Source of the DNA: Acinetobacter brisouii
GTDB taxonomy: Bacteria; Pseudomonadota; Gammaproteobacteria; Pseudomonadales; Moraxellaceae
Assembly: GCF_008993995.1 (NCBI RefSeq)
Contig: NZ_BKNN01000002.1
Location: 1 to 64,000, forward strand
DNA length: 64,000 nt
Direction of reading: 5' to 3'
Made by a program: the position numbers and the translations under genes. The notes beneath the pieces were generated by a model. That model saw nothing but the letters and a program-made list of their open reading frames with translations. It made no database searches and was not told where the DNA came from. Positions 46,086 through 55,747 of this stretch are shown here, piece after piece; positions within the stretch are counted from its first letter, which is position 1; every line of letters starts with the position of its first letter.

Positions 46086-46500
46086 AAAAGTGACACTGGC
46101 ATTTTGTGCGTTGGCATTTTTACAAACCAGTTTTGCTGGCTTTGAACGCTTTTGGCCTTTTTCAACCAAAAGCACAACAACTGCTCAGGTCGATGACAAT
46201 TGGAATGACCTAAGTCCTGAACAGCAAAAACAACTGATTCAGCGTTATCAAAATCTTAAAGATATTTCGGCACAACAAAGTAGTACGATTCAGCAACGTA
46301 TGGATTGGTTTACGCAACTGCCTGAGCAAGAGCAGCAGCGCATGCGCGATGTTTGGCAACAAATGAGTTCACAGCAACGTCAGGAAATGCGTTTACGTAT
46401 GCAAAAAGCAAAAACAGCACAAGAACGTAACGCGATTCGCCAGCAATATATGCAGAAATATCCTCAAAATAATCACAGTGCGTCAGCACCATCGACTTAA
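46075..46500 (+). CDS. Exported DUF3106-like protein
   Basis: The 141-aa precursor has a signal peptide (VTLAFCALAFLQTSFA) and a mature Gln/Arg-rich helical part. The WNDLSPEQQKQLIQRYQNLKD and FTQLPEQEQQRMRDVWQQMS segments recall DUF3106 proteins. It is cotranscribed with the sigma factor and putative anti-sigma genes, so it could be a periplasmic sensor or a regulated product. The stop codon lies inside a hairpin shared with the convergent hda stop. Confidence 0.78.
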   Translation: MAVKKVTLAFCALAFLQTSFAGFERFWPFSTKSTTTAQVDDNWNDLSPEQQKQLIQRYQNLKDISAQQSSTIQQRMDWFTQLPEQEQQRMRDVWQQMSSQQRQEMRLRMQKAKTAQERNAIRQQYMQKYPQNNHSASAPST

Positions 46501-46513
46501 TGAGCCGATGGTG
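46487..46513. terminator. Hairpin containing both stops of the sigma trio and hda
   Basis: CACCATCG (46487-46494) pairs with CGATGGTG (46506-46513). The stops of the two convergent genes overlap at 46497-46500, in the loop. It is a likely bidirectional terminator without long T-runs. Confidence 0.6.
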
Positions 46514-47219
46514 TTTGCTGATACTCATCAATCAGGGCATAAATTTGGCGCAGAGTCGCATTTGATAACTTCGTTTTTTCACCTTTAAGTAGTTTTTCTA
46601 GACGTTCAACTGCTTGCAGCAATAAAGAAGCCTGATGCGGGCCATTTAGTAATAGATAATCAATAATCTGCTGATCAAGGTGCACACCTCGCCGTGCCAA
46701 CACTGAAAGTACCAATGCCTGCCGATCTGCGAATAAACTACCATTGGGCAACTTGACACTGACTGCTTGAGTCAAACGTGATTGAAGATCAGGCAATTCA
46801 AGCTTTAATTCAATTGGTGCATAGCGTGAAGAAAACACCAATTGTCGCCCCTCCTGATCACTATTATTAATTAAATGAAAGACCGCTTTTTGCCAGTGTT
46901 TCACACCACTAATTGCTTCAATATCATCTAAAGCAACGAGATCATATTGTTCTAACGATGTAATTGCCTCAATAGGTGCATCAAGCAGTTGTAATAATGA
47001 TACCTGTATAGCAGTTTTTCCTGTTTCACAGTACGAATCACAAATCGCTGACAAAAGATGACTTTTACCAGAACCTGCTCCACCATACACATAAAAACGG
47101 TTGACTAGACCCGCATGTAACTGGCGAATTGCATCAATGACATGCCCCCAACTCGGCCCTGAAAAATCACTAATTCGGGCATCAAGTTGAGGTTCTATGT
47201 CGAGTTGTAATTGACGCAT
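46497..47219 (-). CDS. hda: DnaA-related regulatory inactivator Hda
   Basis: Hda stimulates hydrolysis of DnaA-bound ATP, together with the DNA-bound clamp. The 240-aa product starts with QLQLDIEP, resembling the clamp-binding motif of Hda. It then has the AAA+ module with FYVYGGAGSGKSHLLSAI (Walker A) and LVALDDIEAISG (Walker B). SRLTQAVSVKLP supplies the arginine-finger region. It lacks a DnaA-type DNA-binding domain, as expected. Upstream on the same strand is the AI-2E family permease gene. Confidence 0.92.
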   Translation of the reverse strand: MRQLQLDIEPQLDARISDFSGPSWGHVIDAIRQLHAGLVNRFYVYGGAGSGKSHLLSAICDSYCETGKTAIQVSLLQLLDAPIEAITSLEQYDLVALDDIEAISGVKHWQKAVFHLINNSDQEGRQLVFSSRYAPIELKLELPDLQSRLTQAVSVKLPNGSLFADRQALVLSVLARRGVHLDQQIIDYLLLNGPHQASLLLQAVERLEKLLKGEKTKLSNATLRQIYALIDEYQQTPSAH

Positions 47220-47240
47220 AAATGCACATGTACCTAGAGT

Positions 47241-48434
47241 TTATTCTGGATCAATCTTACTTGATTTTTGGCTATCTTGCTGATTTTTTATTGTTATATC
47301 AAGATTAATATTTTCAGCTTCAACATGCATACAATCTGAATCCTCAGGATTAAGTTGTACTTGGGGCGGCTGAGCATACCATGTCGTACTTTCATAAAAT
47401 TCACGCGCATGTTTGAGCAATACCACAATCACTGCAGCAACAGGCAACGCAATCAGCATGCCTAAAATACCACCTAAATGTGCCCCCGCCAAGACAGCAA
47501 AAACCACGGCTACAGGCGATAAGCCAATTTTATCTCCCAATAAAAATGGTTGTAACACATAGCCCTCAATCACTTGCCCAACCATAAACACGATTCCGAC
47601 CAAGAATAATTGCATCCAATCAATTCCAAACTGAAATAAAGTTGCAACTACCGCAGAAATGATGCCAACCGCAAAACCTAAATACGGAATAATACTGGCT
47701 AGTCCTGCAACCATTCCAATGATTAAACCCACTTCCAAACCAATCAGTTGCAGCCCAACAGCATACACGACTCCCAGTAAAAACATCACAAGGAACTGAC
47801 CTTTCACAAATGCCCCTAATACCACATGACATTCTCGAACAATACGCATGGTATTTTTTTCATAAGGGCGTGGAATGAGACGATGCATCTGCGTCAGCAT
47901 ACGCTCCCAATCCAATAAAAAATAAAATGCAATAATTGGAACAAGGACAACCGTTCCACCAATCTGGATAAAATTCAAGCCAGATTGAGCGAGTCGCAGT
48001 ATTAAAGTCTGAATACTATCAACACTATAATTGGTCTGAATATATTGCATGATGGCATTTGACATCTGATCTGTATCAACACGCATCGGCTCTAAATTAA
48101 ATGTATGTTCTGCCCACGGCAATAAACGATGATTCACCCAATGCACACCTGCGGGAATACTGTCTCGTGCATAAATCACCTGTTTCCAAACCAGAGGAAC
48201 CACATACCAAAGTGCAAAACTAACCGCAATACTGATGCCAAAAAACACAATACAGGTAGATAACCAACGTGGTAGACCAATAAGGGACAAGCGGGCAACC
48301 AGTGGACTAAATAAATAAGCGATAAAAAATGCGCCAACAAAAGGAATAACCACAGGTTTAAGTAAATAAATCAGCCATAGCAACAGCCCAATACTTACCA
48401 AAATGAAGATCCGACGTAGGGGACGATCAGTCAT
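47241..48434 (-). CDS. AI-2E family transporter (PerM-like)
   Basis: The 397-aa inner-membrane protein has about seven or eight hydrophobic segments. The N-terminal pair includes LLWLIYLLKPVVIPFVGAFFIAYLFSPLVA, and the central GGTVVLVPIIAFYFLLDWERM is a family hallmark. The C-terminal domain includes GDKIGLSPVAVVFAVLAGAHLGGILGMLIALPVAAV. Some relatives carry sodium/proton exchange or autoinducer-2 activity; the substrate here is unknown. It sits upstream of hda with a 21-bp gap, a common pairing near purM in gammaproteobacteria. Confidence 0.93.
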   Translation of the reverse strand: MTDRPLRRIFILVSIGLLLWLIYLLKPVVIPFVGAFFIAYLFSPLVARLSLIGLPRWLSTCIVFFGISIAVSFALWYVVPLVWKQVIYARDSIPAGVHWVNHRLLPWAEHTFNLEPMRVDTDQMSNAIMQYIQTNYSVDSIQTLILRLAQSGLNFIQIGGTVVLVPIIAFYFLLDWERMLTQMHRLIPRPYEKNTMRIVRECHVVLGAFVKGQFLVMFLLGVVYAVGLQLIGLEVGLIIGMVAGLASIIPYLGFAVGIISAVVATLFQFGIDWMQLFLVGIVFMVGQVIEGYVLQPFLLGDKIGLSPVAVVFAVLAGAHLGGILGMLIALPVAAVIVVLLKHAREFYESTTWYAQPPQVQLNPEDSDCMHVEAENINLDITIKNQQDSQKSSKIDPE

Positions 48435-48534
48435 GTGTTTGCCTACTTCAACTTATAAGATTATTTATTAAGGATAATTGAAGCAAAGATAACATTTTCG
48501 TGCATAAATAACGTAAGAATTTCGTATATTAGGT

Positions 48535-48547
48535 TATAATCTGCGGC
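48535..48547 (+). promoter_or_regulatory. -10 element of the purM promoter
   Basis: A consensus TATAAT at 48535-48540 is followed by a G+C-rich discriminator. No good -35 hexamer is visible at 16-18 bp. It lies 27 bp above the purM start. Confidence 0.6.
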
Positions 48548-48567
48548 CAAAGCGGAGACTTCTTCAT

Positions 48568-49638
48568 ATGAGCAACTCGACTTCTAATCCAAATACTGGC
48601 TTAAGCTACAAAGATGCAGGCGTAGACATCGAAGCAGGTGATGCACTTGTTGATCGCATCAAATCTGTCGCAAAACGCACCACTCGTCCTGAAGTAATGG
48701 GCGGACTAGGCGGCTTTGGCGCATTATGCAAAATTCCAAAAGGCTATGAAGAGCCTGTTTTGGTTTCAGGCACTGACGGTGTAGGTACAAAACTGCGCCT
48801 AGCACTTAACTTAAATCGTCATGACACGATTGGTCAAGATTTGGTTGCGATGTGCGTGAACGATCTTCTTGTATGTGGTGCTGAACCTCTATTTTTCCTT
48901 GACTATTATGCAACTGGTCATTTGAATGTCGATGTTGCTGCCAATGTCGTAACAGGTATTGGTCAAGGGTGTGAACTTGCTGGCTGTGCATTGGTTGGTG
49001 GTGAAACTGCTGAAATGCCGGGCATGTATGAAGGTGAAGATTACGACTTGGCTGGTTTCGCTGTGGGCGTGGTTGAGCAAAGTAAAATCATTGATGGCAC
49101 TAAAGTTAAAGCTGGCGATGTACTCATCGGCGTGGCTTCTAGTGGCGCACACTCAAATGGTTACTCATTACTACGTAAAATTTTAGACGTTAAAAATGTT
49201 GACCTGACTCAAATCGTAGATGGTCGTCCGCTTGCTGACACAGCAATGGAACCAACACGCATTTATGTAAAACCAGTGCTTGAACTTTGCAAACAAGTAG
49301 ATGTGCATGCCATGGCTCATATTACTGGCGGCGGTTTACCTGGCAACCTTCCACGCGTATTGCCAAACGGCGCTCAAGCAGTGATCAATGAAAACTCTTG
49401 GGAATGGTCAGAGTTGTTCCAACTATTACAACGTGAAGGTAATGTTGAACGCTTTGAAATGTACCGTACATTTAACTGTGGCGTCGGTATGGTGATTGCT
49501 GTTGATCCAAGCGAAGCAGACAAAACAGTTGAAATCTTAAATGCCCAAGGCGAGAAAGCATGGAAAATTGGTCATATCCAAGAAAATGCTGAATCTGTTG
49601 AAGGCGCAGACGAAAAAATTCGCGTGTTATTTGCGTAA
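48568..49638 (+). CDS. purM: Phosphoribosylformylglycinamidine cyclo-ligase (AIR synthetase)
   Basis: PurM closes the imidazole ring to form AIR with ATP. The 356-aa product has the family's GTDGVGTKL near residues 72-80, [22 protein letters not shown] near 92-113, [12 protein letters not shown] near 145-156 and [15 protein letters not shown] near 253-267. GGAG lies upstream of the ATG. purN follows 9 bp after the stop, forming a two-gene operon. The start is divergent from the AI-2E family permease gene. Confidence 0.97.
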   Translation: MSNSTSNPNTGLSYKDAGVDIEAGDALVDRIKSVAKRTTRPEVMGGLGGFGALCKIPKGYEEPVLVSGTDGVGTKLRLALNLNRHDTIGQDLVAMCVNDLLVCGAEPLFFLDYYATGHLNVDVAANVVTGIGQGCELAGCALVGGETAEMPGMYEGEDYDLAGFAVGVVEQSKIIDGTKVKAGDVLIGVASSGAHSNGYSLLRKILDVKNVDLTQIVDGRPLADTAMEPTRIYVKPVLELCKQVDVHAMAHITGGGLPGNLPRVLPNGAQAVINENSWEWSELFQLLQREGNVERFEMYRTFNCGVGMVIAVDPSEADKTVEILNAQGEKAWKIGHIQENAESVEGADEKIRVLFA

Positions 49639-49647
49639 GAAACTCGC

Positions 49648-50280
49648 ATGACCAAAATTGCGGTTCTCGTTTCTGGTAGCGGAAGCAACTTACAAGCACT
49701 GATTGATGCAAATTTATCAGGAAAAATCGTAGGCGTTTTGTCAAACCGACCCAATGCCTACGCGCTGCAACGTGCTCAACAAGCCAATATTGCAACCTGT
49801 GTGATTGAACATAAAACTTTCCCGAGCCGTGAAGCTTTCGATGCAGCCATGCATCAGCAACTTCAAGATTGGGATGTTGATTTAGTCATTCTTGCAGGTT
49901 TCATGCGTATTTTGACACCCGCATTTGTAGAGGCGTGGGAAGGGAAAATGCTGAACATTCATCCTTCCTTATTACCTGCTTACAAAGGAATGCATACGCA
50001 TCAACGCGTACTGAATACGGGTGATCGTTTGCATGGTTGCACAGTGCATTTTGTTACGGCTGAGCTTGATGCAGGTCAATCTCTTGCTCAAGGCGTATTG
50101 ACTGTTCCACGACATGACAATGCCGAGCAGCTTGCTGATCGTGTCCATGTCTTAGAGCATCTCATTTACCCTCAAGTTGTAGAGTGGATTTGTTCAGGTC
50201 AATTAAATTATGTCTCTTCACAACAAGTGGATTTTCGAGGCAAACCTTTATTAAAGCCGATACAATTTTGCCAGCTCTAA
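49648..50280 (+). CDS. purN: Phosphoribosylglycinamide formyltransferase
   Basis: PurN adds a formyl group from 10-formyltetrahydrofolate to GAR. The 210-aa product has the phosphate-binding VLVSGSGSNLQALID near residues 6-20 and LAGFMRILTPAFVEAWEGKMLNIHPSLLPAYKG near 82-114. The latter holds the catalytic Asn-His pair (LNIHPS). GCTVHFVTAELDAG supplies the active-site Asp. It is in an operon with purM and ends at a strong terminator. Confidence 0.96.
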   Translation: MTKIAVLVSGSGSNLQALIDANLSGKIVGVLSNRPNAYALQRAQQANIATCVIEHKTFPSREAFDAAMHQQLQDWDVDLVILAGFMRILTPAFVEAWEGKMLNIHPSLLPAYKGMHTHQRVLNTGDRLHGCTVHFVTAELDAGQSLAQGVLTVPRHDNAEQLADRVHVLEHLIYPQVVEWICSGQLNYVSSQQVDFRGKPLLKPIQFCQL

Positions 50281-50284
50281 ACAT

Positions 50285-50318
50285 AAAAAAGCGCATCGTT
50301 ATGATGCGCTTTTTTTTA
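50285..50318. terminator. Terminator after purN, overlapping the 3' end of the hydrolase gene
   Basis: A perfect 13-bp stem (50285-50297 with 50303-50315), loop GTTAT, has T-runs on both strands. The right arm encodes the final residues of the convergent alpha/beta hydrolase, whose stop is at 50299-50301. Confidence 0.9.
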
Positions 50319-51111
50319 TCAATTGCTGAACCAACTGAATGGTTTCCACAGGATGCTCAAGTGGGAACATATGCCCACCTGAGGTGACTGTAAATGGAAT
50401 TCCCAAACGCTTTTCGGCCTTTTCAGTAAACTTACGTTCATAAAATAGGCTTTTTTCACCAACGATCATACGTGTCGTAACAGGAGGTTTTTCAGGCCAT
50501 ACACGCCACCAGTTTGATGGATTGGTTCGAAAAATTGCCAACTCATCTACTTTGGGAATCGTTAAAGTATAGCCTCCTGTGATCACATCCTCAGTTAAAG
50601 CATACTGAATATAGTCACGGAAGCACTCAGGATCAAAATCATGATAAAACGGTTTTGGTCGAAAAATCTGCGCTGCTTGCTCACGAGAATCCCACTGATC
50701 ACGGCGGCGCTTTGATAAACCTGCTGGACTAAGCTCATCCACCATTTTAGAATAAAACATTTTTGCCATATCAAAGGCGAAAGATGCCGTCCCCATAATT
50801 AAAGGTGGATCAAGCATCACAACCTGTTTAAATAATTCAGGACGTTTACGACTTGCCATATACGTCAGCAATGCACCTAAAGAGTGCCCCAAACCGATAA
50901 CTGCCTGCCCTTTTGCCTGCTGCACGACACTATCAATAACCTGATCAACTAGACCATCCCAATGATTATCAATAGGATATCGCTTATCAGGGCCTAATAG
51001 CGGTACAAAAATGACTTGATAATGCTCTGAAAGCAAATCAAAAAGTTTTTTATATACCAATGATGGAACACCATTGGCATGCGCAAAATGAATAATCGGT
51101 TTAGGTGTCAT
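50299..51111 (-). CDS. Alpha/beta hydrolase
   Basis: The 270-aa product has an alpha/beta hydrolase fold. The nucleophile elbow is GLGHSLGALL near residues 93-102 (Ser in GHSLG), an early FAHANGVPSLVYKKLF segment forms the oxyanion hole, and TSGGHMFPLEHP near 245-256 supplies the catalytic His. The substrate is unknown; the fold fits an esterase or lipase-like enzyme. sppA lies 28 bp upstream on the same strand. Its last codons form part of the purN terminator stem. Confidence 0.9.
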   Translation of the reverse strand: MTPKPIIHFAHANGVPSLVYKKLFDLLSEHYQVIFVPLLGPDKRYPIDNHWDGLVDQVIDSVVQQAKGQAVIGLGHSLGALLTYMASRKRPELFKQVVMLDPPLIMGTASFAFDMAKMFYSKMVDELSPAGLSKRRRDQWDSREQAAQIFRPKPFYHDFDPECFRDYIQYALTEDVITGGYTLTIPKVDELAIFRTNPSNWWRVWPEKPPVTTRMIVGEKSLFYERKFTEKAEKRLGIPFTVTSGGHMFPLEHPVETIQLVQQLIKKSAS

Positions 51112-51139
51112 AATACCCTATCTATTTTTTTATTCACAT

Positions 51140-52174
51140 TTATTGCAAACTCACCTGCTTTTGACTCTGCAATTGTTGTGTTACAGTTTCGCTAAAACCC
51201 TGTCCAAACTCAGCACCCATTTTGCCAAGAACTGACTCAAAAGGACTATGTTGAACGGTATAGTTGACTGTTTTATCAAGTTTTAGCTCTCGTTGTAAGC
51301 TCTCAATGCTACCTGTGCGGTCAGCAATACCAATTTTTACAGCCTGTGCACCACTCCAGAACAACCCAGAAAAAATTGCAGGATCATGACTTTTCAAACG
51401 ATTACCACGTCCTTCTTTAACAGCATCAATAAAATGCTGATGGACGTCATCCAATACTGACTGTACATGTGCACGCTGTACTGGATTGATAGGTTTCGTC
51501 ATACTCAAAATATCCTTATTCTCACCAGAAGTCATAGTACGATCTTCTACACCCAATTTTTGTGCTAACCCTGCCACACCATAATTCGGCATAATCACAC
51601 CAATTGAACCCACAAGACTTGATGGATTTACCCAAATCTCGTTGGCAGCAGAAGCGATATAATAAGCCCCTGAAGCTCCCATATCACCAATGACTGCATA
51701 AACCTTTTTGTCTGGATGTTGCTTCTCTAAGTAACGAATTTCTTGCCATATTTCATCTGATTGAACAGGTGATCCACCCGGTGAGTTAATATTTAAAGCA
51801 ATTGCTTTACTGCCACTTGATGCAAATGCCTGACGCAATGCTTTAATGGTATCTTCACTATTCACCGATTTTGAGCCGCCTGACTCAATCGTACCCACAA
51901 TATCGACAACAGCAAGATGACTGCGACTTGATGATGCACTTGCACCATCATTGTCACTGCCATTGCATGCACGTAACATCATAAAAATAACGATAAATAA
52001 ATATAAGAAGGTTAAAGCCTTAAAAAAAATGCCCCAACGACGAGCACGGCGCTGTTCATTTACCGATGCCATCACCACTTTTTCAAGAAGTTGCCATTCT
52101 TGACCTGAAGGGGGCTGTGTTGAGTTTTGTGGATTTGTATTTTGATTGAATGGTTTTGGTGGCCAATCGGACAT
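51140..52174 (-). CDS. sppA: Signal peptide peptidase SppA-type S49 protease
   Basis: SppA degrades cleaved signal peptides in the inner membrane. The 344-aa product is the short form with one N-terminal membrane helix (about 49-66, ALTFLYLFIVIFMMLRA). Its protease domain has LNINSPGGSPVQSDEIW and the Ser in GDMGASGAYYIASAANEIW. Further on, VGSIGVIMP is a family hallmark and the Lys general base follows. It is probably cotranscribed with the alpha/beta hydrolase gene, and is divergent from the acyltransferase gene. Confidence 0.92.
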   Translation of the reverse strand: MSDWPPKPFNQNTNPQNSTQPPSGQEWQLLEKVVMASVNEQRRARRWGIFFKALTFLYLFIVIFMMLRACNGSDNDGASASSSRSHLAVVDIVGTIESGGSKSVNSEDTIKALRQAFASSGSKAIALNINSPGGSPVQSDEIWQEIRYLEKQHPDKKVYAVIGDMGASGAYYIASAANEIWVNPSSLVGSIGVIMPNYGVAGLAQKLGVEDRTMTSGENKDILSMTKPINPVQRAHVQSVLDDVHQHFIDAVKEGRGNRLKSHDPAIFSGLFWSGAQAVKIGIADRTGSIESLQRELKLDKTVNYTVQHSPFESVLGKMGAEFGQGFSETVTQQLQSQKQVSLQ

Positions 52175-52254
52175 AAATCACATCCTAGCGATAAAAAATT
52201 GTCCCATTATATACACCTAAAGCCGAGTCACTGTCTAAAAGAGATGTTTTCACT

Positions 52255-52260
52255 TATAAT
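52255..52260 (+). promoter_or_regulatory. -10 element upstream of the acyltransferase gene
   Basis: A consensus TATAAT sits at 52255-52260. Transcription starting near 52267 would leave almost no leader for an ATG at 52271 but about 37 nt for ATG 52304, which supports the downstream start. The -35 match is weak. Confidence 0.55.
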
Positions 52261-52303
52261 ATTTTTGTGAATGACGATAAATTGTGTGTACGAATCTTCT
52301 CTA

Positions 52304-53314
52304 ATGCCGAATTCTAGTTCAAATTCTTTTACCTACCGTGCTTTAAAGTTTTTAAGTAAACTGCCTTTACACTTCTCGCGTGCCTTTGCTCGCGTGTTGG
52401 CATCTATTGCAAATGCAAGCAAGCTTGCTAAAACTGCCAAAGCTGCGGATTTAAATATTCAGATTGCATTGCCTGAGTTAAATACTCAAACACGTCAATA
52501 TATTGTCAAAGAAGCCATCAAAAATGAAATGACCTCTTATTTTGAATTTTTTAATGTTTGGGGTGCAAGCAATGCCAAAAATATTTCAAGAATTCAACAT
52601 ATTCAAGGCGAGCATTATTTTCATGAAGCTTTAGCACAACAAAAAGGCATTGTATTGATTGTGCCCCATTTTGGCACTTGGGAAGTGATGAACGCATGGT
52701 TTGCTCAGCATACTGCCATGACCATTATGTATAAGCCGATAAAAAATGCCGATGCTGACCGTTTTGTACGTGAAGCACGTAGCCGAGAAAATGCGAACTT
52801 AGTTCCAACTGATGAATCTGGGGTACGCCAGATTTTTAAAGATTTAAAACGCGGTGGGACAACCGTGATTTTACCGGATCATACCCCTCATATAGGGGGA
52901 GCGATGGTTGATTACTTTGGAATTCCACTTGCATCAAGCAACTTATCTGCAAAATTGATTCAAAAAACCAAAGCCCGCGCTTTATTTTTGTATGCTATTC
53001 GTAATGATAATGCAGGCTATGACATGTTTATTGAACCTGTATCTGAACAAATTTATACAGGTTCAGATGATGAAGGAACCAAACTGATTCACGAGATGAT
53101 TGAAAGCCTGATTCGTAAGTATCCCCAGCACTATCATTGGAGCTATAAGCGCTTTAAAGCCAATCCTGCACTGCATAACGTTTACAACTTGCCTGAAGAT
53201 GAGGCGCTCACTCAAGTTGCAAGGGTGCGTGCTGAGTGCCAATTGACTAAGGATGCCACCAACGCCGTTCTTGCCGAGCCGCAACATAGTGAAGTTGCTC
53301 ATTCTTCACCGTAA
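52304..53314 (+). CDS. Lysophospholipid/lipid A acyltransferase (LpxL/LpxM/HtrB family)
   Basis: The 336-aa product transfers an acyl chain to a lipid substrate at the inner membrane. It has the family's catalytic H-x4-E motif in VPHFGTWEVMN, and VILPDHTPHIGGAMVDYFG near the phosphate site. The C-terminal region HYHWSYKRFKANP is typical of LpxL-like enzymes. In Acinetobacter these enzymes add secondary acyl chains to lipid A, but I cannot separate LpxL from LpxM. Its last 68 bp overlap the 3' end of the convergent comEC gene. Confidence 0.88.
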   Translation: MPNSSSNSFTYRALKFLSKLPLHFSRAFARVLASIANASKLAKTAKAADLNIQIALPELNTQTRQYIVKEAIKNEMTSYFEFFNVWGASNAKNISRIQHIQGEHYFHEALAQQKGIVLIVPHFGTWEVMNAWFAQHTAMTIMYKPIKNADADRFVREARSRENANLVPTDESGVRQIFKDLKRGGTTVILPDHTPHIGGAMVDYFGIPLASSNLSAKLIQKTKARALFLYAIRNDNAGYDMFIEPVSEQIYTGSDDEGTKLIHEMIESLIRKYPQHYHWSYKRFKANPALHNVYNLPEDEALTQVARVRAECQLTKDATNAVLAEPQHSEVAHSSP

Positions 53315-55664
53315 AATATAAAGCGCCTTGTTCAGCAGTATTCAATAATGGAATATTCAGCGTTTGCAAACGCTGTTTGACTTCATGACTCGGGTGTCCA
53401 TAGCGATTATGGAAACCTGCCGAAGCGACTGCCAACTTAGGCTTGAACTGAGCTAAAAATGCCGAAGATGAACTGAATCTGCTTCCATGATGACCCAGCA
53501 CCAGCACATCTACTGCTAAATCAGGGTATTGCTGCATCATCATTTGCTCAGCTTGAGCACCAGCATCCCCCATCACCAAAAAATTCACATGACGTCCAGA
53601 CGCTGTGAAATAACGAATATAAACCACACAAGAAAGTTCATTTTGCTGTTCAGGTGCATGCACCAAATCTTCTGCCTTAGGAGACAAAACACGCATTTCT
53701 ATATGCTGTCCTTGCCAGTGCTGCCCAACATGACAATAATCAAAATTTGGAATCACACTTTGAGGTCGTTCATTACTCAATACTTGTTGTATTGTCATTT
53801 TTTCAGCCAATCGTGGAAAAGCACCACTATGGTCTTGATCAAGATGGCTCAAAATCACCTGATCAAGTTTGCTTATTCCTTGCCTTGAAAAATAAGGCAA
53901 TAAAAATCGATCAGCTAAACTAAATTTTTGTTCGTCATATGATCCACCCGTATCTATCAAAATTTGTTTTTTTCCATCACGAATATGAATCGCCTGACCC
54001 TGCCCAACATCTAACACAGTAAATGCAAAAGGCTCTGCATCGTAAACAGGTAAAATTGCAGGACAGCATGCCAAAACAACCCATGCTTTGGGCATTACAC
54101 CACGAGGTAAAAACAGTAAAAAAATCGCGATGCTCACAGCAATAATTTGCAAAAAGGTGAAATGTAAAATCTGTAAATTGACTGGAATTGCATTTTCCAA
54201 AATGCCTAATCCCGCCAATAAGATCGTAGTCATGAAATCAGCAATATGAAAAAACAGTAAAGCAAAACTTGGTAAACACAACCAAATGCAGGTTGCAATA
54301 ATATTCAGCGGAACAATGATTGCCCCAATCAATGGAATGGCGATTAAATTTGCCAAAGGTGCCAACCACGACAGTTGTTGGAAAAAAAGCATGACGAATG
54401 GCAAGAGTGCCAGAAAAATCTTCCACTGAGATTCAATCAATAATCTCAGATACCAACGTACGTATTGCCAACGATAGCTAAAAACTTGTTGCGGATGCTG
54501 CTGTATCGTCTGATATATTCTGAGCAGAATAAAACATGCGCCATAAGACAGCCAAAAACTGACAGAAAGGACGCTCAATGGATCAAATAACAATAATAAT
54601 GCAGCACTTGCCAATAAAAGACGCAATGCAGAAAAACGTTGCCGAGTCCATAAACTAAGAACAATCAGGCTACTCATCAACAAGGTACGTAGCGCAGGAA
54701 TTTCAAATCCAACAAATGCACAATACAGTAAAATACCGCTCAAAAAAGGGACACTTAAAACATATTGTTTTGGCAACTTTAAATAAAAGCTAGGACAGAA
54801 GCGTGCGATGATTCGATGAATGAGCAAACACAATAAACTCGCAAAAACCAATACATGTGGTCCAGAAATTGCCAAGAGATGTTGTATTCCAAGATTTTGA
54901 AACTGTTGCTGTGTTTGCTCATCCAATAAACTTTCATCGCCAGTCAGCAAGGCGAGCAATAAACCACGATGTTGTAAAGGTGCATGCATGAACCACGTTC
55001 GGATTGCTAGACGCTGTTTTTCAATGGTATTTCGAAATTTCAGCAGCAGCCCTTGCTGTGCATTTACAAATTTTGTAGAGCTTGCAACTAAGGCTTCAGA
55101 TTGACTCAATGGCTGAACGTTTTTCACCTGTACTGTTGCCATGAGATTTTGCTGCAAAAACCATTTTTCTTGATCAAATGCACCTTCTATAGCATAACCA
55201 TGTACTGGACGAACCTGCCCGCTCAAACGGTAGTAATGACCTATCTCTAGCTCAGGCTGTTTACTCGACAATCGTGCTAACCAATTCACAGTGTGCTGAT
55301 GCGAGGTGTCCCATACCTGAATGACTTGTTGGCGTTTCTCAGCCTTCAATTCGCTCATCTTACACACATAAACAATCACATCTTTAGTTTCGACAACAGT
55401 TTGCCTGAGTGCTAGACGTTGCTCTAATTGCGATTGAGCATAGTATGAGGCTGACAAGCTCACCATGACAAACAACATCAATAACTGTGTCACTTTCAAA
55501 ATAGCTAAATTGGCGAAAAAGCGCTGAGCAATGAATAAACCTATCGTAAGAATCAGGCTAATCATCCAATAGATAGAGAAATGCGTCGATAAGGGCTGTA
55601 TGAAACTGACAGTAAGACTACTGACACCGACAATCCATGCTAAAAAAATAAAATTCCACTTCAT
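53247..55664 (-). CDS. comEC: DNA internalization-related competence protein ComEC/Rec2
   Basis: ComEC forms the inner-membrane channel for DNA uptake in natural transformation. The 805-aa product has N-terminal membrane segments and a periplasmic OB-like region. The competence domain includes GLLLALLTGDESLLDEQTQQQF and LLAISGPHVLVFASLL. A C-terminal metallo-beta-lactamase-like domain has FTVLDVGQGQAIHIRDG and the metal-binding LSHLDQDHSGAFPRL. Acinetobacter species are often naturally competent, so a full-length gene is expected. It is convergent with the acyltransferase gene, with a 68-bp overlap. Confidence 0.93.
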   Translation of the reverse strand: MKWNFIFLAWIVGVSSLTVSFIQPLSTHFSIYWMISLILTIGLFIAQRFFANLAILKVTQLLMLFVMVSLSASYYAQSQLEQRLALRQTVVETKDVIVYVCKMSELKAEKRQQVIQVWDTSHQHTVNWLARLSSKQPELEIGHYYRLSGQVRPVHGYAIEGAFDQEKWFLQQNLMATVQVKNVQPLSQSEALVASSTKFVNAQQGLLLKFRNTIEKQRLAIRTWFMHAPLQHRGLLLALLTGDESLLDEQTQQQFQNLGIQHLLAISGPHVLVFASLLCLLIHRIIARFCPSFYLKLPKQYVLSVPFLSGILLYCAFVGFEIPALRTLLMSSLIVLSLWTRQRFSALRLLLASAALLLLFDPLSVLSVSFWLSYGACFILLRIYQTIQQHPQQVFSYRWQYVRWYLRLLIESQWKIFLALLPFVMLFFQQLSWLAPLANLIAIPLIGAIIVPLNIIATCIWLCLPSFALLFFHIADFMTTILLAGLGILENAIPVNLQILHFTFLQIIAVSIAIFLLFLPRGVMPKAWVVLACCPAILPVYDAEPFAFTVLDVGQGQAIHIRDGKKQILIDTGGSYDEQKFSLADRFLLPYFSRQGISKLDQVILSHLDQDHSGAFPRLAEKMTIQQVLSNERPQSVIPNFDYCHVGQHWQGQHIEMRVLSPKAEDLVHAPEQQNELSCVVYIRYFTASGRHVNFLVMGDAGAQAEQMMMQQYPDLAVDVLVLGHHGSRFSSSSAFLAQFKPKLAVASAGFHNRYGHPSHEVKQRLQTLNIPLLNTAEQGALYFTVKNEQLHYVAARQERRWWHP

Positions 55665-55747
55665 TGTTGTTTAATAAACTATTTTTGTTTTGTCTAAAAT
55701 GCATTAAAGCCCACATTGTGAGCTTTAACAAGAAATTTTATTTCATC

